The translations under genes were made by a program, and so were the position numbers. Of a DNA stretch of 64,000 nt, positions 33,080 through 41,313 are shown piece by piece. Position 1 is the stretch's first letter; each line of letters starts with the position of its first letter. Source of the DNA: Streptomyces uncialis (GTDB lineage Bacteria; Actinomycetota; Actinomycetes; Streptomycetales; Streptomycetaceae); the NCBI RefSeq assembly GCF_036250755.1, contig NZ_CP109583.1, forward strand, positions 1,302,001 to 1,366,000. The letters run 5' to 3'. The notes below the pieces were generated by a model, which had not been told where the DNA came from, did not search any database, and saw only the letters and a program-made list of their open reading frames with translations.

Positions 33080-34713
33080 CGGTCGGTCCCCGCCGCCCGT
33101 TCCGCACCGCCGGTCGGACGTGCCCCGGCCGCGCGCTCTGTATCCGCTGCCGCGTGTGTATCCGCTTCGGCTTCCGTGTCCGCTTCCGTGTCCGCTGCCG
33201 TCCGCGCCGGACGGGGCGCCGGGAGCGGGGCGCTTTCCCGTGCGGTGTGTTCCGTCCGGTCCGTACGTTCGAGTTCCGCGGTGACCGCCGCGTGGAAGAC
33301 GGCGAGCCGTTCGGCCGCCTCGTCCGCGTCGATCCGGGGTTCGTAGACGGTGCGCGGGCGCCAGTGGGGCACGGCCTCGTCGATGGTCAGGCCCGGTTCC
33401 TGGCCCAGCCTCGCCACCGCGCCGATGCCGAGCGCGGTGGCATCGGGCAGCGCGGACACCTCGACGGGCAGCTGGAGCAGATCCGCCTGGGTCTGCATCA
33501 GCAGCGCGGAGCGGGTGAGGCCGCCGTCGACGCGCAGTACGGTCAACGGCCGTCCGAGGTCCCGGGCGGTGGCGTCGGCGAGGGCGGTGACCTGCGCGGC
33601 GAGGCCCTCGCACAGGGCGCGCACCAGATGTCCGGGCCGGGTGCCGAGACCGAGACCGGTGAGGGAACCGCGCGCCTCGCCCCGCCACCAGGGCGCGGCG
33701 AGACCGGCGAGGGCGGGGACGAACGTCACCCCGCCGCTGTCTGGGACGGACCCGCCGACCGGATCGAGGTCCGCCGCGCCGGAGACGACCCCGAGGCCGG
33801 TGAGCCAGCGGACCGCCGACGCGGCCGTGTACACCTGCCCGTCGAGGCAGTAGCTCGTCTCCCCGGACAGCCGCCAGGCCACACAGCTCACCAGCCCGGA
33901 GTCCCCCCGGCGGGGCTGCGGGCCGGTCTGGGCGAGGAGGAACGCGCCGGTGCCGTAGGTGCATTTGGCGGTGCCCGGTTCGGTGACCCGCTGGGCGAGC
34001 AGCGCCGCCTGCTGGTCCACCAGGAGTCCGGTGAGCGGGAGTTCGGGGCCGAACGCGGTGGTCGTGCCGACCGGGGTGTCGCAGTCCACGATCTCCGGCA
34101 GGTCCTCGCCGTCGAGCCCGAAGATCCCGAGGGCGGTCCCGGACCACGCGACCCGATCCAGATCGAGGAGCTGGGTGCGTCCGGCGGTGGCCGCGTCGGT
34201 GACATAGGCGCCGGTGAGCCGGTGCACCAGCCAGACGTCGCTGGTGGTGACGGTGCCCTCGCGGGTGAGGTGGCGGCGCAGCCAGGTCATCTTGGGGGCG
34301 GCGAAGTACGGGTCGAGCGGAAGTCCGGTGAGTTGGCGTAACGCTTCCGCGTGCGGGGCGAGTTCGGCGCAGACGGACGCGGCGCGCCGGTCCTGCCACA
34401 CCAGCGCCGGGGTCAGGGGGCGTCCCGTCGCCCGGTCCCAGGCGAGTACGGTCTCCCCCTGGTTGGCGAGGCCGACGGCGGCCACCGGTTCCCCCGCTTC
34501 GGCGAGGGCCTGCCGCCCGGCGCGGACCACGGACCCGTACAACTCGGCGGGGTCCACCTCGACCAGGCCGCCGGGGCCCTCGCGGGGGTGCACGGGGGCG
34601 CTGCCGCTGCCGATGACCCCGCGCCGCGGGCACAGGACGAGGGCCTTGGTGCCGGAGGTGCCCTGGTCGACGGCGAGCACGGGCCGGGCGGCGGAACGGG
34701 TACCGGCCGTCAT
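33076..34713 (-). CDS. glpK-like: FGGY-family kinase, glycerol kinase-like
   Basis: The 545-residue protein has the actin-like FGGY kinase layout: N-terminal phosphate motif AVDQGTSGTKALVL (about residues 13-26), YGTGAFLLAQTG in the middle and the adenosine motif VDGGLTRSALLMQTQADLLQLPVEV near residue 415, the last very close to glycerol kinase. The C-terminal 60 residues form an Asp/Glu/Thr/Ala-rich tail (TEADTEAEADTHAAADTERAA) not present in GlpK. It is the first gene of a three-gene operon with two flavoproteins and is divergent from an APC permease across a 259-base spacer. The expected reaction is ATP-dependent phosphorylation of glycerol or a related polyol. Confidence 0.82.
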   Translation of the reverse strand: MTAGTRSAARPVLAVDQGTSGTKALVLCPRRGVIGSGSAPVHPREGPGGLVEVDPAELYGSVVRAGRQALAEAGEPVAAVGLANQGETVLAWDRATGRPLTPALVWQDRRAASVCAELAPHAEALRQLTGLPLDPYFAAPKMTWLRRHLTREGTVTTSDVWLVHRLTGAYVTDAATAGRTQLLDLDRVAWSGTALGIFGLDGEDLPEIVDCDTPVGTTTAFGPELPLTGLLVDQQAALLAQRVTEPGTAKCTYGTGAFLLAQTGPQPRRGDSGLVSCVAWRLSGETSYCLDGQVYTAASAVRWLTGLGVVSGAADLDPVGGSVPDSGGVTFVPALAGLAAPWWRGEARGSLTGLGLGTRPGHLVRALCEGLAAQVTALADATARDLGRPLTVLRVDGGLTRSALLMQTQADLLQLPVEVSALPDATALGIGAVARLGQEPGLTIDEAVPHWRPRTVYEPRIDADEAAERLAVFHAAVTAELERTDRTEHTARESAPLPAPRPARTAADTEADTEAEADTHAAADTERAAGARPTGGAERAAGTDR

Positions 34714-34972
34714 GTGTCCTCCTCCGGTGCGCCGTGCGGCGTGTCCGCCGGTGTCCGGCGCCGGGCACTCCGGCGGCGGGTGATCACCGCGCCAGCGTCC
34801 AGCACATACCGGCGCCGGTCAAGCCCGCCTCATCGCAGCTCAACGCACCTACGCTGGAGGCGACTTGTCCGAATCACCGGCTCCCCCACGGCCGCCGCAC
34901 CGCACCGCCCGTCACCGAAGGCGCGGACGCCGCCCGGACGGCGTCCGCCCCCGTACCCCACGGAGGTCCCGC

Positions 34973-36532
34973 GTGTCCCATGACCGTCGCCCGGTCCCCG
35001 CACCCCGGGCGGACCGGAAGGAAGCGCCGCCGCTCGACGAGGAACAACGGCTGCGGGAGCTGGGCTACCGCCCCGAACTCGCCCGCCGGATGGGCGGCTT
35101 CGGCAACTTCGCGATCAGCTTCTCCGTGATCTCCGTGCTGTCCGGCTGTATGACCCTGTACGGATTCGGGATGGGCACGGGCGGTCCCGCCGTGATGATC
35201 TGGGGGTGGGTGGGCGTCGGGTTCTTCGTGCTGTGCGTGGGGATGGCGCTCGCGGAGGTCACCAGCGCGTATCCCACCTCGGGCGCGCTGTACTTCATGG
35301 CCGACAAGCTGGGCGGCAGACGCTGGGGCTGGTACACGGGCTGGCTGAACCTGCTGGGGCTGCTCGGGGCGATCGCGGGCATCGACTACGGCGCCGCCCT
35401 GTTCACCGGCGCGTTCCTGAACCTCCGCTTCGGCTTCGAGCCGACCCCCGGTTCCACCATGCTGATCTTCGTCGCGATCCTGCTGCTGCACGCCACCCTG
35501 AACCTGTTCGGCGTCCGGCTGGTGAGCGTCCTCAACACGATCAGCGTGTGGTGGCACCTCGCGGGCGTCGCGCTGATCGTCGGCGCGCTGTGGATCGTGC
35601 CGGACCAGCACCGGTCGCCGTCGTTCGTGTTCACCGAGTTCGTCAACGACACCGGCTGGGCCAATCCGTTCTATGTGGCGGCGGTCGGGCTGCTGCTCGC
35701 CCAGTACACGTTCTCCGGGTACGACGCCTCCGCGCATCTGTCGGAGGAGACCTCCCGCGCCTCGGTCGCGGCGGCGAAGGGGATCGTGCGGGCGATCTGG
35801 GTGTCGTGGATCGCCGGGTTCGCGCTGCTCACCGGACTCACCTTCGCCATCCAGGACTACAGCGGCACCCAGGACAGCGCGACGGGTGTGCCGCCCGCGC
35901 AGATCTTCCTCGACGCGCTCGGGACCGGCGGGGCGAGCGCGCTGCTCCTGGTGGTGATCGGGGCGCAGTTGTTCTGCGGCAACGCCGAGGTGGCCGCCGC
36001 CAGCCGGATGGTGTTCGCGTTCAGCAGGGACAACGCCCTGCCGGGTTCCGCGCTCTGGCGCCGGGTCAGTACCCGTACGCGCACCCCGGTCCCGGCGGTA
36101 TGGCTGTCGGTGGGGGTCGCGGGTCTCCTCGCGCTGCCGTCGCTGTACTCGGCGACGGCGTACGGCGCGGTGACGGCGATCAACGTCATCGGGATCACCC
36201 CGGCGTACGCGATCCCGGTGTATCTGCGACTGCGCGCGGGCGACCGGTTCCGGCGCGGCCCGTGGCACCTGGGGCACTGGAGCCGTCCGGTCGGATGGGT
36301 CGCGGTGGGGTGGGTCGCGGTGGTGACGGTGCTGTTCCTGCTGCCGCAGTCGTCACCGGTCACCGTCGGGACGATGAACTACGCGTCGGTGGCGCTGCTG
36401 ACGGTCCTGCTGCTGGCGACCGTCTGGTGGTACGTGGCACGCGACTCGTACGGGACACCGGAGCCGCCCCCGGCCGACGAGGTGCGGGCGGTACCGCCCG
36501 AGGACGCGGTACCCGGTACGGCGGACCGGTAA
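34973..36532 (+). CDS. APC-family amino acid/amine permease
   Basis: The 519-residue membrane protein has about twelve helices and the N-terminal pattern of the APC superfamily (ELARRMGGFGNFAISFSVISVLSGCMTLYGFGMGTGGPAVMIWGW, about residues 30-74), with a conserved Glu-containing helix GMALAEVTSAYPTSGALYFM. The closest relatives by eye are GABA/choline/amino-acid permeases. GTG 34973 has GGAGG six bases upstream; the longer frame from 34865 lacks a ribosome binding site. It faces away from the kinase-flavoprotein operon. If co-regulated, the imported compound may be an amine or amino acid rather than glycerol. Confidence 0.87.
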   Translation: MSHDRRPVPAPRADRKEAPPLDEEQRLRELGYRPELARRMGGFGNFAISFSVISVLSGCMTLYGFGMGTGGPAVMIWGWVGVGFFVLCVGMALAEVTSAYPTSGALYFMADKLGGRRWGWYTGWLNLLGLLGAIAGIDYGAALFTGAFLNLRFGFEPTPGSTMLIFVAILLLHATLNLFGVRLVSVLNTISVWWHLAGVALIVGALWIVPDQHRSPSFVFTEFVNDTGWANPFYVAAVGLLLAQYTFSGYDASAHLSEETSRASVAAAKGIVRAIWVSWIAGFALLTGLTFAIQDYSGTQDSATGVPPAQIFLDALGTGGASALLLVVIGAQLFCGNAEVAAASRMVFAFSRDNALPGSALWRRVSTRTRTPVPAVWLSVGVAGLLALPSLYSATAYGAVTAINVIGITPAYAIPVYLRLRAGDRFRRGPWHLGHWSRPVGWVAVGWVAVVTVLFLLPQSSPVTVGTMNYASVALLTVLLLATVWWYVARDSYGTPEPPPADEVRAVPPEDAVPGTADR

Positions 36533-36554
36533 CCGGCTTTCGACCGACAGCTGA

Positions 36555-36583
36555 CCGGTCGGCTGCCACCGGCAGCCGACCGG
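36555..36583. terminator. Perfect 13-bp stem terminator after the permease gene
   Basis: CCGGTCGGCTGCC (36555-36567) and GGCAGCCGACCGG (36571-36583) pair perfectly around ACC, starting 22 bases after the permease stop codon. Confidence 0.75.
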
Positions 36584-36752
36584 GCCGCGCGGCGACCTGA
36601 CCGGCGGGTTCTCAGCGGCGGCCGGATGTGCGAGAGTCCTGGTCGGTCGGGTGCGACGGGTACGAAGGGTGGGACGGCTCCACGGGACCTGCCGGGGGCC
36701 GGGGCCGCCCGGACTGCCGGGGGCGCACCACACGAACCGGAACGCGCCACGC

Positions 36753-36839
36753 AGGCCGCACAGGCCGCACAGGCCGCACAGGCCGCACAGGCCGCACAGG
36801 CCGCACAGGCCGCACAGGCCGCACAGGCCGCACAGGCCG
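36753..36839 (+). repeat. 9-bp minisatellite (about 9.7 copies)
   Basis: AGGCCGCAC is repeated nine times perfectly with a partial tenth copy, ending 32 bases before the Gfo/Idh start codon. Because the unit is a multiple of three with no stop, all frames through it are open: QAA, GRT or RPH repeats on the plus strand and repeats such as VRP on the minus. The 339-base spacer 36533-36871 otherwise holds only the terminator. A 73-codon frame (36626-36847) ending in the QAA repeat has no good start and is probably not a gene. Confidence 0.9.
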
Positions 36840-36871
36840 CCGAATGATGCCGAACGAAGGGGCGCAGCGCA

Positions 36872-38038
36872 GTGACAGAGCCGGTGAGCGGGACAGCGGG
36901 GCCCACCGGGCCGCGCGACCTCGTCGTGGGGCTGCTCGGCGCGGGCGCCATGGCGCGCGCGCATCTGCCCGCCTGGCTCGCGCTGGGCGCGCGGGTCACC
37001 GTACTGTCCGCGAGCGGCCGGGCGGCGGAGCTGGCGCGCCCGTACCGGGACCGGGGTGTCACCGTGGCCCGGGACCTCGGCGAACTGCTCGGCGGCTGCG
37101 ACGTCGTCGACATCTGCACCCCGACACCGAGCCACCGGGAACTGGCGCTCGCCGCGATCGCGGCGGGCCGTCCGGTGGTGTGCGAGAAGCCACTGGCGCT
37201 GACCACCGAGGACGCCGCTCTGGTCGCGCGGACCGCCGAGGCGGCGGGGGTGCCGCTGTTCCCGGCGCATGTCGTGCGGTACTTCCCGGCGTACGCGGCG
37301 GCGGCCCGGGCGGTCGCCGCGGGACGGATCGGGACTCCGTCGGCGCTGCGGTTCACCCGGGCCGGGGCGTACCCGGTGTGGGCGCCGTGGTTCGCGGACC
37401 CGGCGCTGTCCGGGGGCATCCTGGTCGACCAGATGATCCATGACATGGACTTCGCCCGGCTGCTGGCGGGCGAGGTGGTCCGCGTCCACGCGCGGGTCCG
37501 CGTCGGCCGATTCACCGACGGGGACGGCCCGGACCGCCTCGGGCACCCGACGGCGTCCGGCACGGCCCTGCTCACCCACGCCTCGGGAGCGGTGAGCCGT
37601 CTGCTGGGGGTATGGGGTCGGCCCGCTCTGCCCTTCCGTACGACGTTCCGGGTGAGCGGTCCGGACGGGGTGCTGGAGCACGATTCGACGGCGGGTGCCG
37701 CAGGGGCAGCGAACGCCGTGGGGCGTCCGGGCGGCGCGCGCGCCGGGCGTACGGGCTCCGCGCCCGGGGACGTGACGGCGGCAGGCGCCGCAGGGGCACC
37801 GGCGGGCGATCGGGACGTGGAGGCACCGGCGGGCGGTTCCGACGTGGAGGCTCCCGGGGGCGCGTTGCCGGAGAGTCCGTATCTGACGCAGTTGCGGGAG
37901 TTCGCGGCGGCCGTCGCGGGTGGTCCGCCGCCCGGGGTGAGCGCGTGGGACGGAGTGGCCGCGGTGCGGATCGCGACGGCCGCGGCGGAGTCGGCGCGGA
38001 CCGGGAAGCCGGTGGAGCTGTCCGGACCGCTCGGGTAG
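36872..38038 (+). CDS. Gfo/Idh/MocA-family oxidoreductase
   Basis: The 388-residue protein has an N-terminal Rossmann fold (VVGLLGAGAMARAHLPAWLALGARV, about residues 13-37), the cofactor/substrate motif CEKPLALT and the catalytic-region helix GGILVDQMIHDMDFARLLAGE with the usual His-Asp pair. Near residues 270-330 the C-terminal domain carries an Ala/Gly/Pro/Asp-rich insertion with a repeated VEAPAGGSDVEAPGG unit. Family members oxidise or reduce sugars, inositols or similar alcohols with NAD(P). The substrate is not indicated by its neighbours. The GTG start follows AAGGGGCG. Confidence 0.83.
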   Translation: MTEPVSGTAGPTGPRDLVVGLLGAGAMARAHLPAWLALGARVTVLSASGRAAELARPYRDRGVTVARDLGELLGGCDVVDICTPTPSHRELALAAIAAGRPVVCEKPLALTTEDAALVARTAEAAGVPLFPAHVVRYFPAYAAAARAVAAGRIGTPSALRFTRAGAYPVWAPWFADPALSGGILVDQMIHDMDFARLLAGEVVRVHARVRVGRFTDGDGPDRLGHPTASGTALLTHASGAVSRLLGVWGRPALPFRTTFRVSGPDGVLEHDSTAGAAGAANAVGRPGGARAGRTGSAPGDVTAAGAAGAPAGDRDVEAPAGGSDVEAPGGALPESPYLTQLREFAAAVAGGPPPGVSAWDGVAAVRIATAAAESARTGKPVELSGPLG

Positions 38039-38129
38039 ACGGACCGTCGCGGGTGCCCGGCCGATCCGCCGACCGGGCGCGCGGCCCGGCGAGGGTGTCC
38101 CAGGCTCCGGCGTGCGGTGGACGGCGGTC

Positions 38130-38185
38130 CCGTCGGCTACGCCGGTTCCGACGGCCCCACCAGGTCCGAGAGCTGCGCCAGGCCC
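38130..38185 (-). repeat. Partial echo of the 3' end of the SUKH gene
   Basis: GCTACGCCGG(T/G)TCCGAC and a CCACCAGGTCC block occur both at the 3' end of the SUKH gene (from 38199) and again about 60 bases beyond its stop. On the minus strand the outer copy reads LSDLVGPSEPA then TAG against LSELSDPA then TAG. The similarity is short, so a chance match is possible. Confidence 0.35.
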
Positions 38186-38199
38186 GTCCGGCCCCACAG

Positions 38200-38970
38200 C
38201 TACGCCGGGTCCGACAACTCCGACAGCCCCGAAAGCCACGCCACCAGGTCCCCGGTGACCCGTTCACCGGTGGCCGCGACATCGCCGTCGAGCGCTCCGA
38301 GGTCCGCGCGGTACACGGATGTCCGGTCCCGTCCGTGGTGCCGGGTGAGATAGCCGTGACCGGCGCCGTCGTCCCCGACGAGGGTCCAGTGCGGGGAGCG
38401 GTCCCGGACGCGGTGGGCCGTGTTGCGCGCGGTCAGGAGGTGCGGGCCGTACACGGTGGTGCCGTTGTCGAGGCGGACGCCCGGTACGCTCCGCCAGAGC
38501 CGGGCGAGGTCGGGGACGGGACCGTCGCGGAACCCCGACTCCCGTGCGGCGGAGACCGTGAGGAATCCCGCGAAGGTGTCCGCGAACGGCTCCTCGTCGC
38601 CCGTCCACGGATCACGCCGCACGATCTGGTACTCCGCGCCGCGCGGCCGGTCCAGCGCGAAGCCGTACCGGTCCCCGCCGCCGTCGGACTCCGCGCAGAA
38701 CCACAACCGGTCCTGGTCCGCGCGCCGCCACCCGGCGGTGATGTCCTCCACGGTGTCGTCGTGGTGCGGGGGCGGCGCGACATCCGCGAGGACGCCCACC
38801 CCGACCCGGCCCGCCCGGTACGTGCCCAGCCACCACCGGTACGAGGCGGGCAGCGGGCCCAGGGTTGCCTCCGCCGCCGCGATCCACTCCCCCGGAACGC
38901 CGCCCGGGAGGCCGTCGATCAGCGGCGACGCGTCGATCAGCGCTCGCAGCAGCAGGGGGTCGGGTGTCAT
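38200..38970 (-). CDS. SMI1/KNR4 (SUKH) family protein
   Basis: The 256-residue protein has the SUKH-type N-terminal domain (WIAAAEATLGPLPASYRWWLGTYRAGRVGVGVLADV, about residues 29-64, and the later ESDGGGDRYGFALDRPRGAEYQIVRRDP and FADTFAGFLTV). A C-terminal region with YGPHLLTARNTAHRV follows. SUKH proteins often serve as immunity proteins against contact-dependent or polymorphic toxins, but many are stand-alone. No toxin gene or secretion gene is adjacent, so an orphan immunity role is possible but unproven. The start ATG 38970 lacks a strong ribosome binding site and may be leaderless. Confidence 0.75.
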   Translation of the reverse strand: MTPDPLLLRALIDASPLIDGLPGGVPGEWIAAAEATLGPLPASYRWWLGTYRAGRVGVGVLADVAPPPHHDDTVEDITAGWRRADQDRLWFCAESDGGGDRYGFALDRPRGAEYQIVRRDPWTGDEEPFADTFAGFLTVSAARESGFRDGPVPDLARLWRSVPGVRLDNGTTVYGPHLLTARNTAHRVRDRSPHWTLVGDDGAGHGYLTRHHGRDRTSVYRADLGALDGDVAATGERVTGDLVAWLSGLSELSDPA

Positions 38971-39024
38971 CGGGGAAGTGTGGCACGCCCCCGGCGAAGG
39001 CCTTCGGCCACGGGTGCGGAGGTC

Positions 39025-40266
39025 TCAGCCTCGGGTGACGAAGTCCAGGAGCAGCGACCGGTACCGTGCGGGCCGGTCCCTCGGGAGGGCGTGTCCCGCG
39101 CCCTCGACGGCCACGAACCGGGTGTCCGGCAGGGTCGTCACGTACTCACGGGCCACCTCCGGCGCCAGATAGTCGCAGTCGCCGCGCAGCACCAGGGCCG
39201 GTACGTGCGCGGTGCGGAGCGCGGGCCGGGGGTCGGGGATCTCCTCGAAGTCGGTGGAGGTCAGCTGGTTGGCGTAGAAGCCGAGCGGGTTGTGGTGCGC
39301 GGGTGCGGGGGCGGCGCCGGGGCAGGAACCGCCGTCCTTGCCGGTCAGGGCCGTCTCCCGCATCCAGTGGTCGGCCTCGCGGTCACCGACGAGGGCGTGC
39401 GCGGCCCGGGGGTTGACGCGCAGCAGCAGGCTCGCCGCCAGGATGCGCGGTTCACCGGCCAGTTCCTCGCGGCGTTCGCGCTGCGCGGGGGTGAGCCGCT
39501 TCCAGGGGTCACCCGCCTCGCTGCCGGGCCGGGTGCGGCCCCACAGCGCGCCCGGGGAGGTGAACACGGCACGGGCCACCCGGTTCCCGTGCGCGGCGAG
39601 GTACTGGGCGGCCAGCGAGGCGCCCCAGGACTGGCCCACGAGGATCACCCGTTCCGCGCCGATCGCCCGGCGCACCGTTTCGAGGTCGGCGACGTGCCGG
39701 GCGACCGTGTAGTCGCGTACGTCGCGGAGCCGGGTGGAGCGTCCGGAGCCGGTCTGGTCGTAGGCGTACACGTCGAACCCGGCCGCCGCGAGGGCCTGTC
39801 CGGCGCGGGGAACGCCCTCACCGGGGGTGCCCGGCCCGCCGTGCAGGAAGATCACCGGCGTGGGGCGGGGGGTGCCCGCGGCGCGCTGGTGGACGTACGC
39901 GAGCCGGTCCCCGGCCGGGGTCCGCCAGTACTGGACACCCTGCGGGACGGGTCCCGCGTCGGGCGCGGGCATGGGCCGGAACACCGTGACGGACCCGAGG
40001 ACCGCGACGCACGTGGTGAGCCCGGCCGCGAACAGCGCGGTGGCGCGACGGCGCCGCGTGGTCACCCCGAACAGCGTGAACGCCGCCCGGCCGAGCAGCG
40101 ATCCGACGGCGAGCGCGGTGGTGAGGGCCGCGCCCGCGAGCAGCGGTATCCACGCGCTGACCAGGGCGAGCGCGAGGAACGCGGCGACAGCGGCGGCGGG
40201 GGCCAGCGCGAGGGCGGCGGCCAGCAGGAAGGCGCCGAAGAGCCTGCGGGGAAGGGTGGTTGCCAT
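39025..40266 (-). CDS. Membrane-anchored alpha/beta hydrolase (S33 prolyl aminopeptidase-like)
   Basis: The 413-residue protein has three hydrophobic segments in the first 100 residues, then an alpha/beta hydrolase domain with HGGPGTPGEG (the S33 oxyanion motif), nucleophile elbow GQSWGAS, acid Asp in LRGDCDYLAPE and His in VEGAGHALP. The HGGPG motif and cap resemble proline iminopeptidases and related hydrolases. The N-terminal helices would tether the catalytic domain to the membrane. A TAGCCT -10 lies seven bases before the ATG (leaderless). The substrate is unknown; peptide trimming outside the cell is one option. Confidence 0.82.
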   Translation of the reverse strand: MATTLPRRLFGAFLLAAALALAPAAAVAAFLALALVSAWIPLLAGAALTTALAVGSLLGRAAFTLFGVTTRRRRATALFAAGLTTCVAVLGSVTVFRPMPAPDAGPVPQGVQYWRTPAGDRLAYVHQRAAGTPRPTPVIFLHGGPGTPGEGVPRAGQALAAAGFDVYAYDQTGSGRSTRLRDVRDYTVARHVADLETVRRAIGAERVILVGQSWGASLAAQYLAAHGNRVARAVFTSPGALWGRTRPGSEAGDPWKRLTPAQRERREELAGEPRILAASLLLRVNPRAAHALVGDREADHWMRETALTGKDGGSCPGAAPAPAHHNPLGFYANQLTSTDFEEIPDPRPALRTAHVPALVLRGDCDYLAPEVAREYVTTLPDTRFVAVEGAGHALPRDRPARYRSLLLDFVTRG

Positions 40267-40273
40267 ACGTTCG

Positions 40274-40279
40274 AGGCTA
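40274..40279 (-). promoter_or_regulatory. Probable leaderless -10 for the S33-type hydrolase gene
   Basis: TAGCCT on the minus strand ends seven bases before ATG 40266, with no Shine-Dalgarno sequence between. Confidence 0.4.
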
Positions 40280-40355
40280 GGAACGGAACGGCGCGCGACC
40301 GTCGGACGAGGGAACGATTCCCCGGGCCCCGGATGTCCGCCCCCGGGGCGGCGGG

Positions 40356-40375
40356 CCCCCGCCGCGCGGCGGGGG
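40356..40375. terminator. 20-bp perfect palindrome upstream of the hydrolase gene
   Basis: CCCCCGCCGCGCGGCGGGGG is its own reverse complement. It lies between the end of the two-component operon and the hydrolase promoter, so it may stop read-through from the response regulator gene. Confidence 0.5.
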
Positions 40376-40386
40376 TGGACCTCGCC

Positions 40387-40535
40387 CATGCGGCACGGGG
40401 AAACCGACAGCCACGTGCGACGGCCGAGCGGCACGGGAACCCGATGGCCGCGTGCGACGGCCCAGCGGCACGGGAACCCGACAGCCACGTGCGACGGCCG
40501 AGCGGCACCTGGACCCACGCACCCGCGCGCGACCC
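40387..40535 (+). repeat. 37-bp tandem repeat, three copies plus a degenerate fourth
   Basis: Units at 40387-40424 (38 bp), 40425-40461, 40462-40498 and a diverged 40499-40535 share GCGGCACGGGAACCCGA and CGTGCGACGGC. They occupy most of the 369-base spacer 40267-40635. No ORF here looks like a gene; the long antisense frames reflect the repeat composition. Confidence 0.8.
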
Positions 40536-40635
40536 GCACGCGGACGAGTACGTCCAGGGGTGCCCCAGGGTCGCGAGCAGCGTCAGCCCCCGTACCGGAA
40601 CCGGTGGGTGGGCCCGCAGGGCAGGGAGCCGCAGG

Positions 40636-41313
40636 TCAGCGCACTCCCGGGCGGATCAGCCCCGTCTCGTACGCCGCGATCGTCGCCTGGACCCGGTTGG
40701 CGACGGACAACTTGCCTAGGATCACGCCGACATGGTCCTTGACGGTGGCGGGGCTGATGCCGAGCTGCCCGGCGATGTCCGCGTTGGACAGTCCACGCGC
40801 GAGCTGCCGCAGGACATCCGTCTCACGCGGGGTGAGCCGGCCGAGGAGCGTGGGGTCGGCGGGTTCCGTGGTGGCGGCGAACCGGTCGATGAGGCGGCGG
40901 GTGACAGCCGGGTCGAGCAGGGCGGCTCCGCCCGCGATGACCCGGATCGCGTCGGCGACCCGTTCCGGTTCCGCGTCCTTGAGGAGGAACCCGGCGGCGC
41001 CCGCGCGCAGCGCCGCGTACACGTATTCGTCCAGGTCGAAGGTGGTGAGGACGAGGACCCGGCTGGCGGGCGCCCGCCGGGTGAGCCGGGCGGTCGCGGC
41101 GAGTCCGTCCAGGCCGGGCATCCGGACGTCCATCAGGACGACATCGGGGCGCAGCCGCAGCGTGAGGTCCACCGCGCCGTCACCGTCCGCCGCCTCACCG
41201 ACGACGGTGAGCCCCGGTTCCGCGTCGAGGACCGCGGCGATCCCGGCGCGCACGACGGCCTGGTCGTCGGCGACGATCACTCGGATCGGGATGGGAACAC
41301 CTCCGGCAGCCAT
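40636..41313 (-). CDS. NarL/LuxR-family response regulator
   Basis: The 225-residue regulator has a receiver domain (IRVIVADDQ, phosphoacceptor Asp in VVLMDVRMPGLDG, Lys in FLLKDAEP) and a LuxR helix-turn-helix (about residues 158-220; LTPRETDVLRQLARGLSNADIAGQLGISPATVKDHVGVILGKL). ATG 41313 keeps the complete first beta strand and overlaps the kinase gene by 37 bases. GTG 41280, which overlaps the kinase stop as GTGA, would cut into that strand and is less likely. It is the cognate partner of the double histidine kinase. Confidence 0.9.
   Translation of the reverse strand: MAAGGVPIPIRVIVADDQAVVRAGIAAVLDAEPGLTVVGEAADGDGAVDLTLRLRPDVVLMDVRMPGLDGLAATARLTRRAPASRVLVLTTFDLDEYVYAALRAGAAGFLLKDAEPERVADAIRVIAGGAALLDPAVTRRLIDRFAATTEPADPTLLGRLTPRETDVLRQLARGLSNADIAGQLGISPATVKDHVGVILGKLSVANRVQATIAAYETGLIRPGVR

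Noticed and set aside
31496-34768. Single 1090-codon minus-strand frame across two genes
   Set aside because: The part beyond 33079 is the out-of-frame shadow of the FGGY kinase; the GTG at 33079 overlapping the kinase stop gives a family-length flavoprotein.
36753-36839. Possible CRISPR array
   Set aside because: The 9-bp units are directly adjacent without spacers, and no cas genes are present.
36626-36847. 73-codon frame ending in a QAA repeat
   Set aside because: There is no ribosome binding site and no recognisable protein, and the repeat leaves every frame open. It is treated as an intergenic minisatellite.
40277-40540. Several overlapping small frames in the 37-bp repeat region
   Set aside because: Their sequences are translations of the repeat itself and none has a plausible start or domain.
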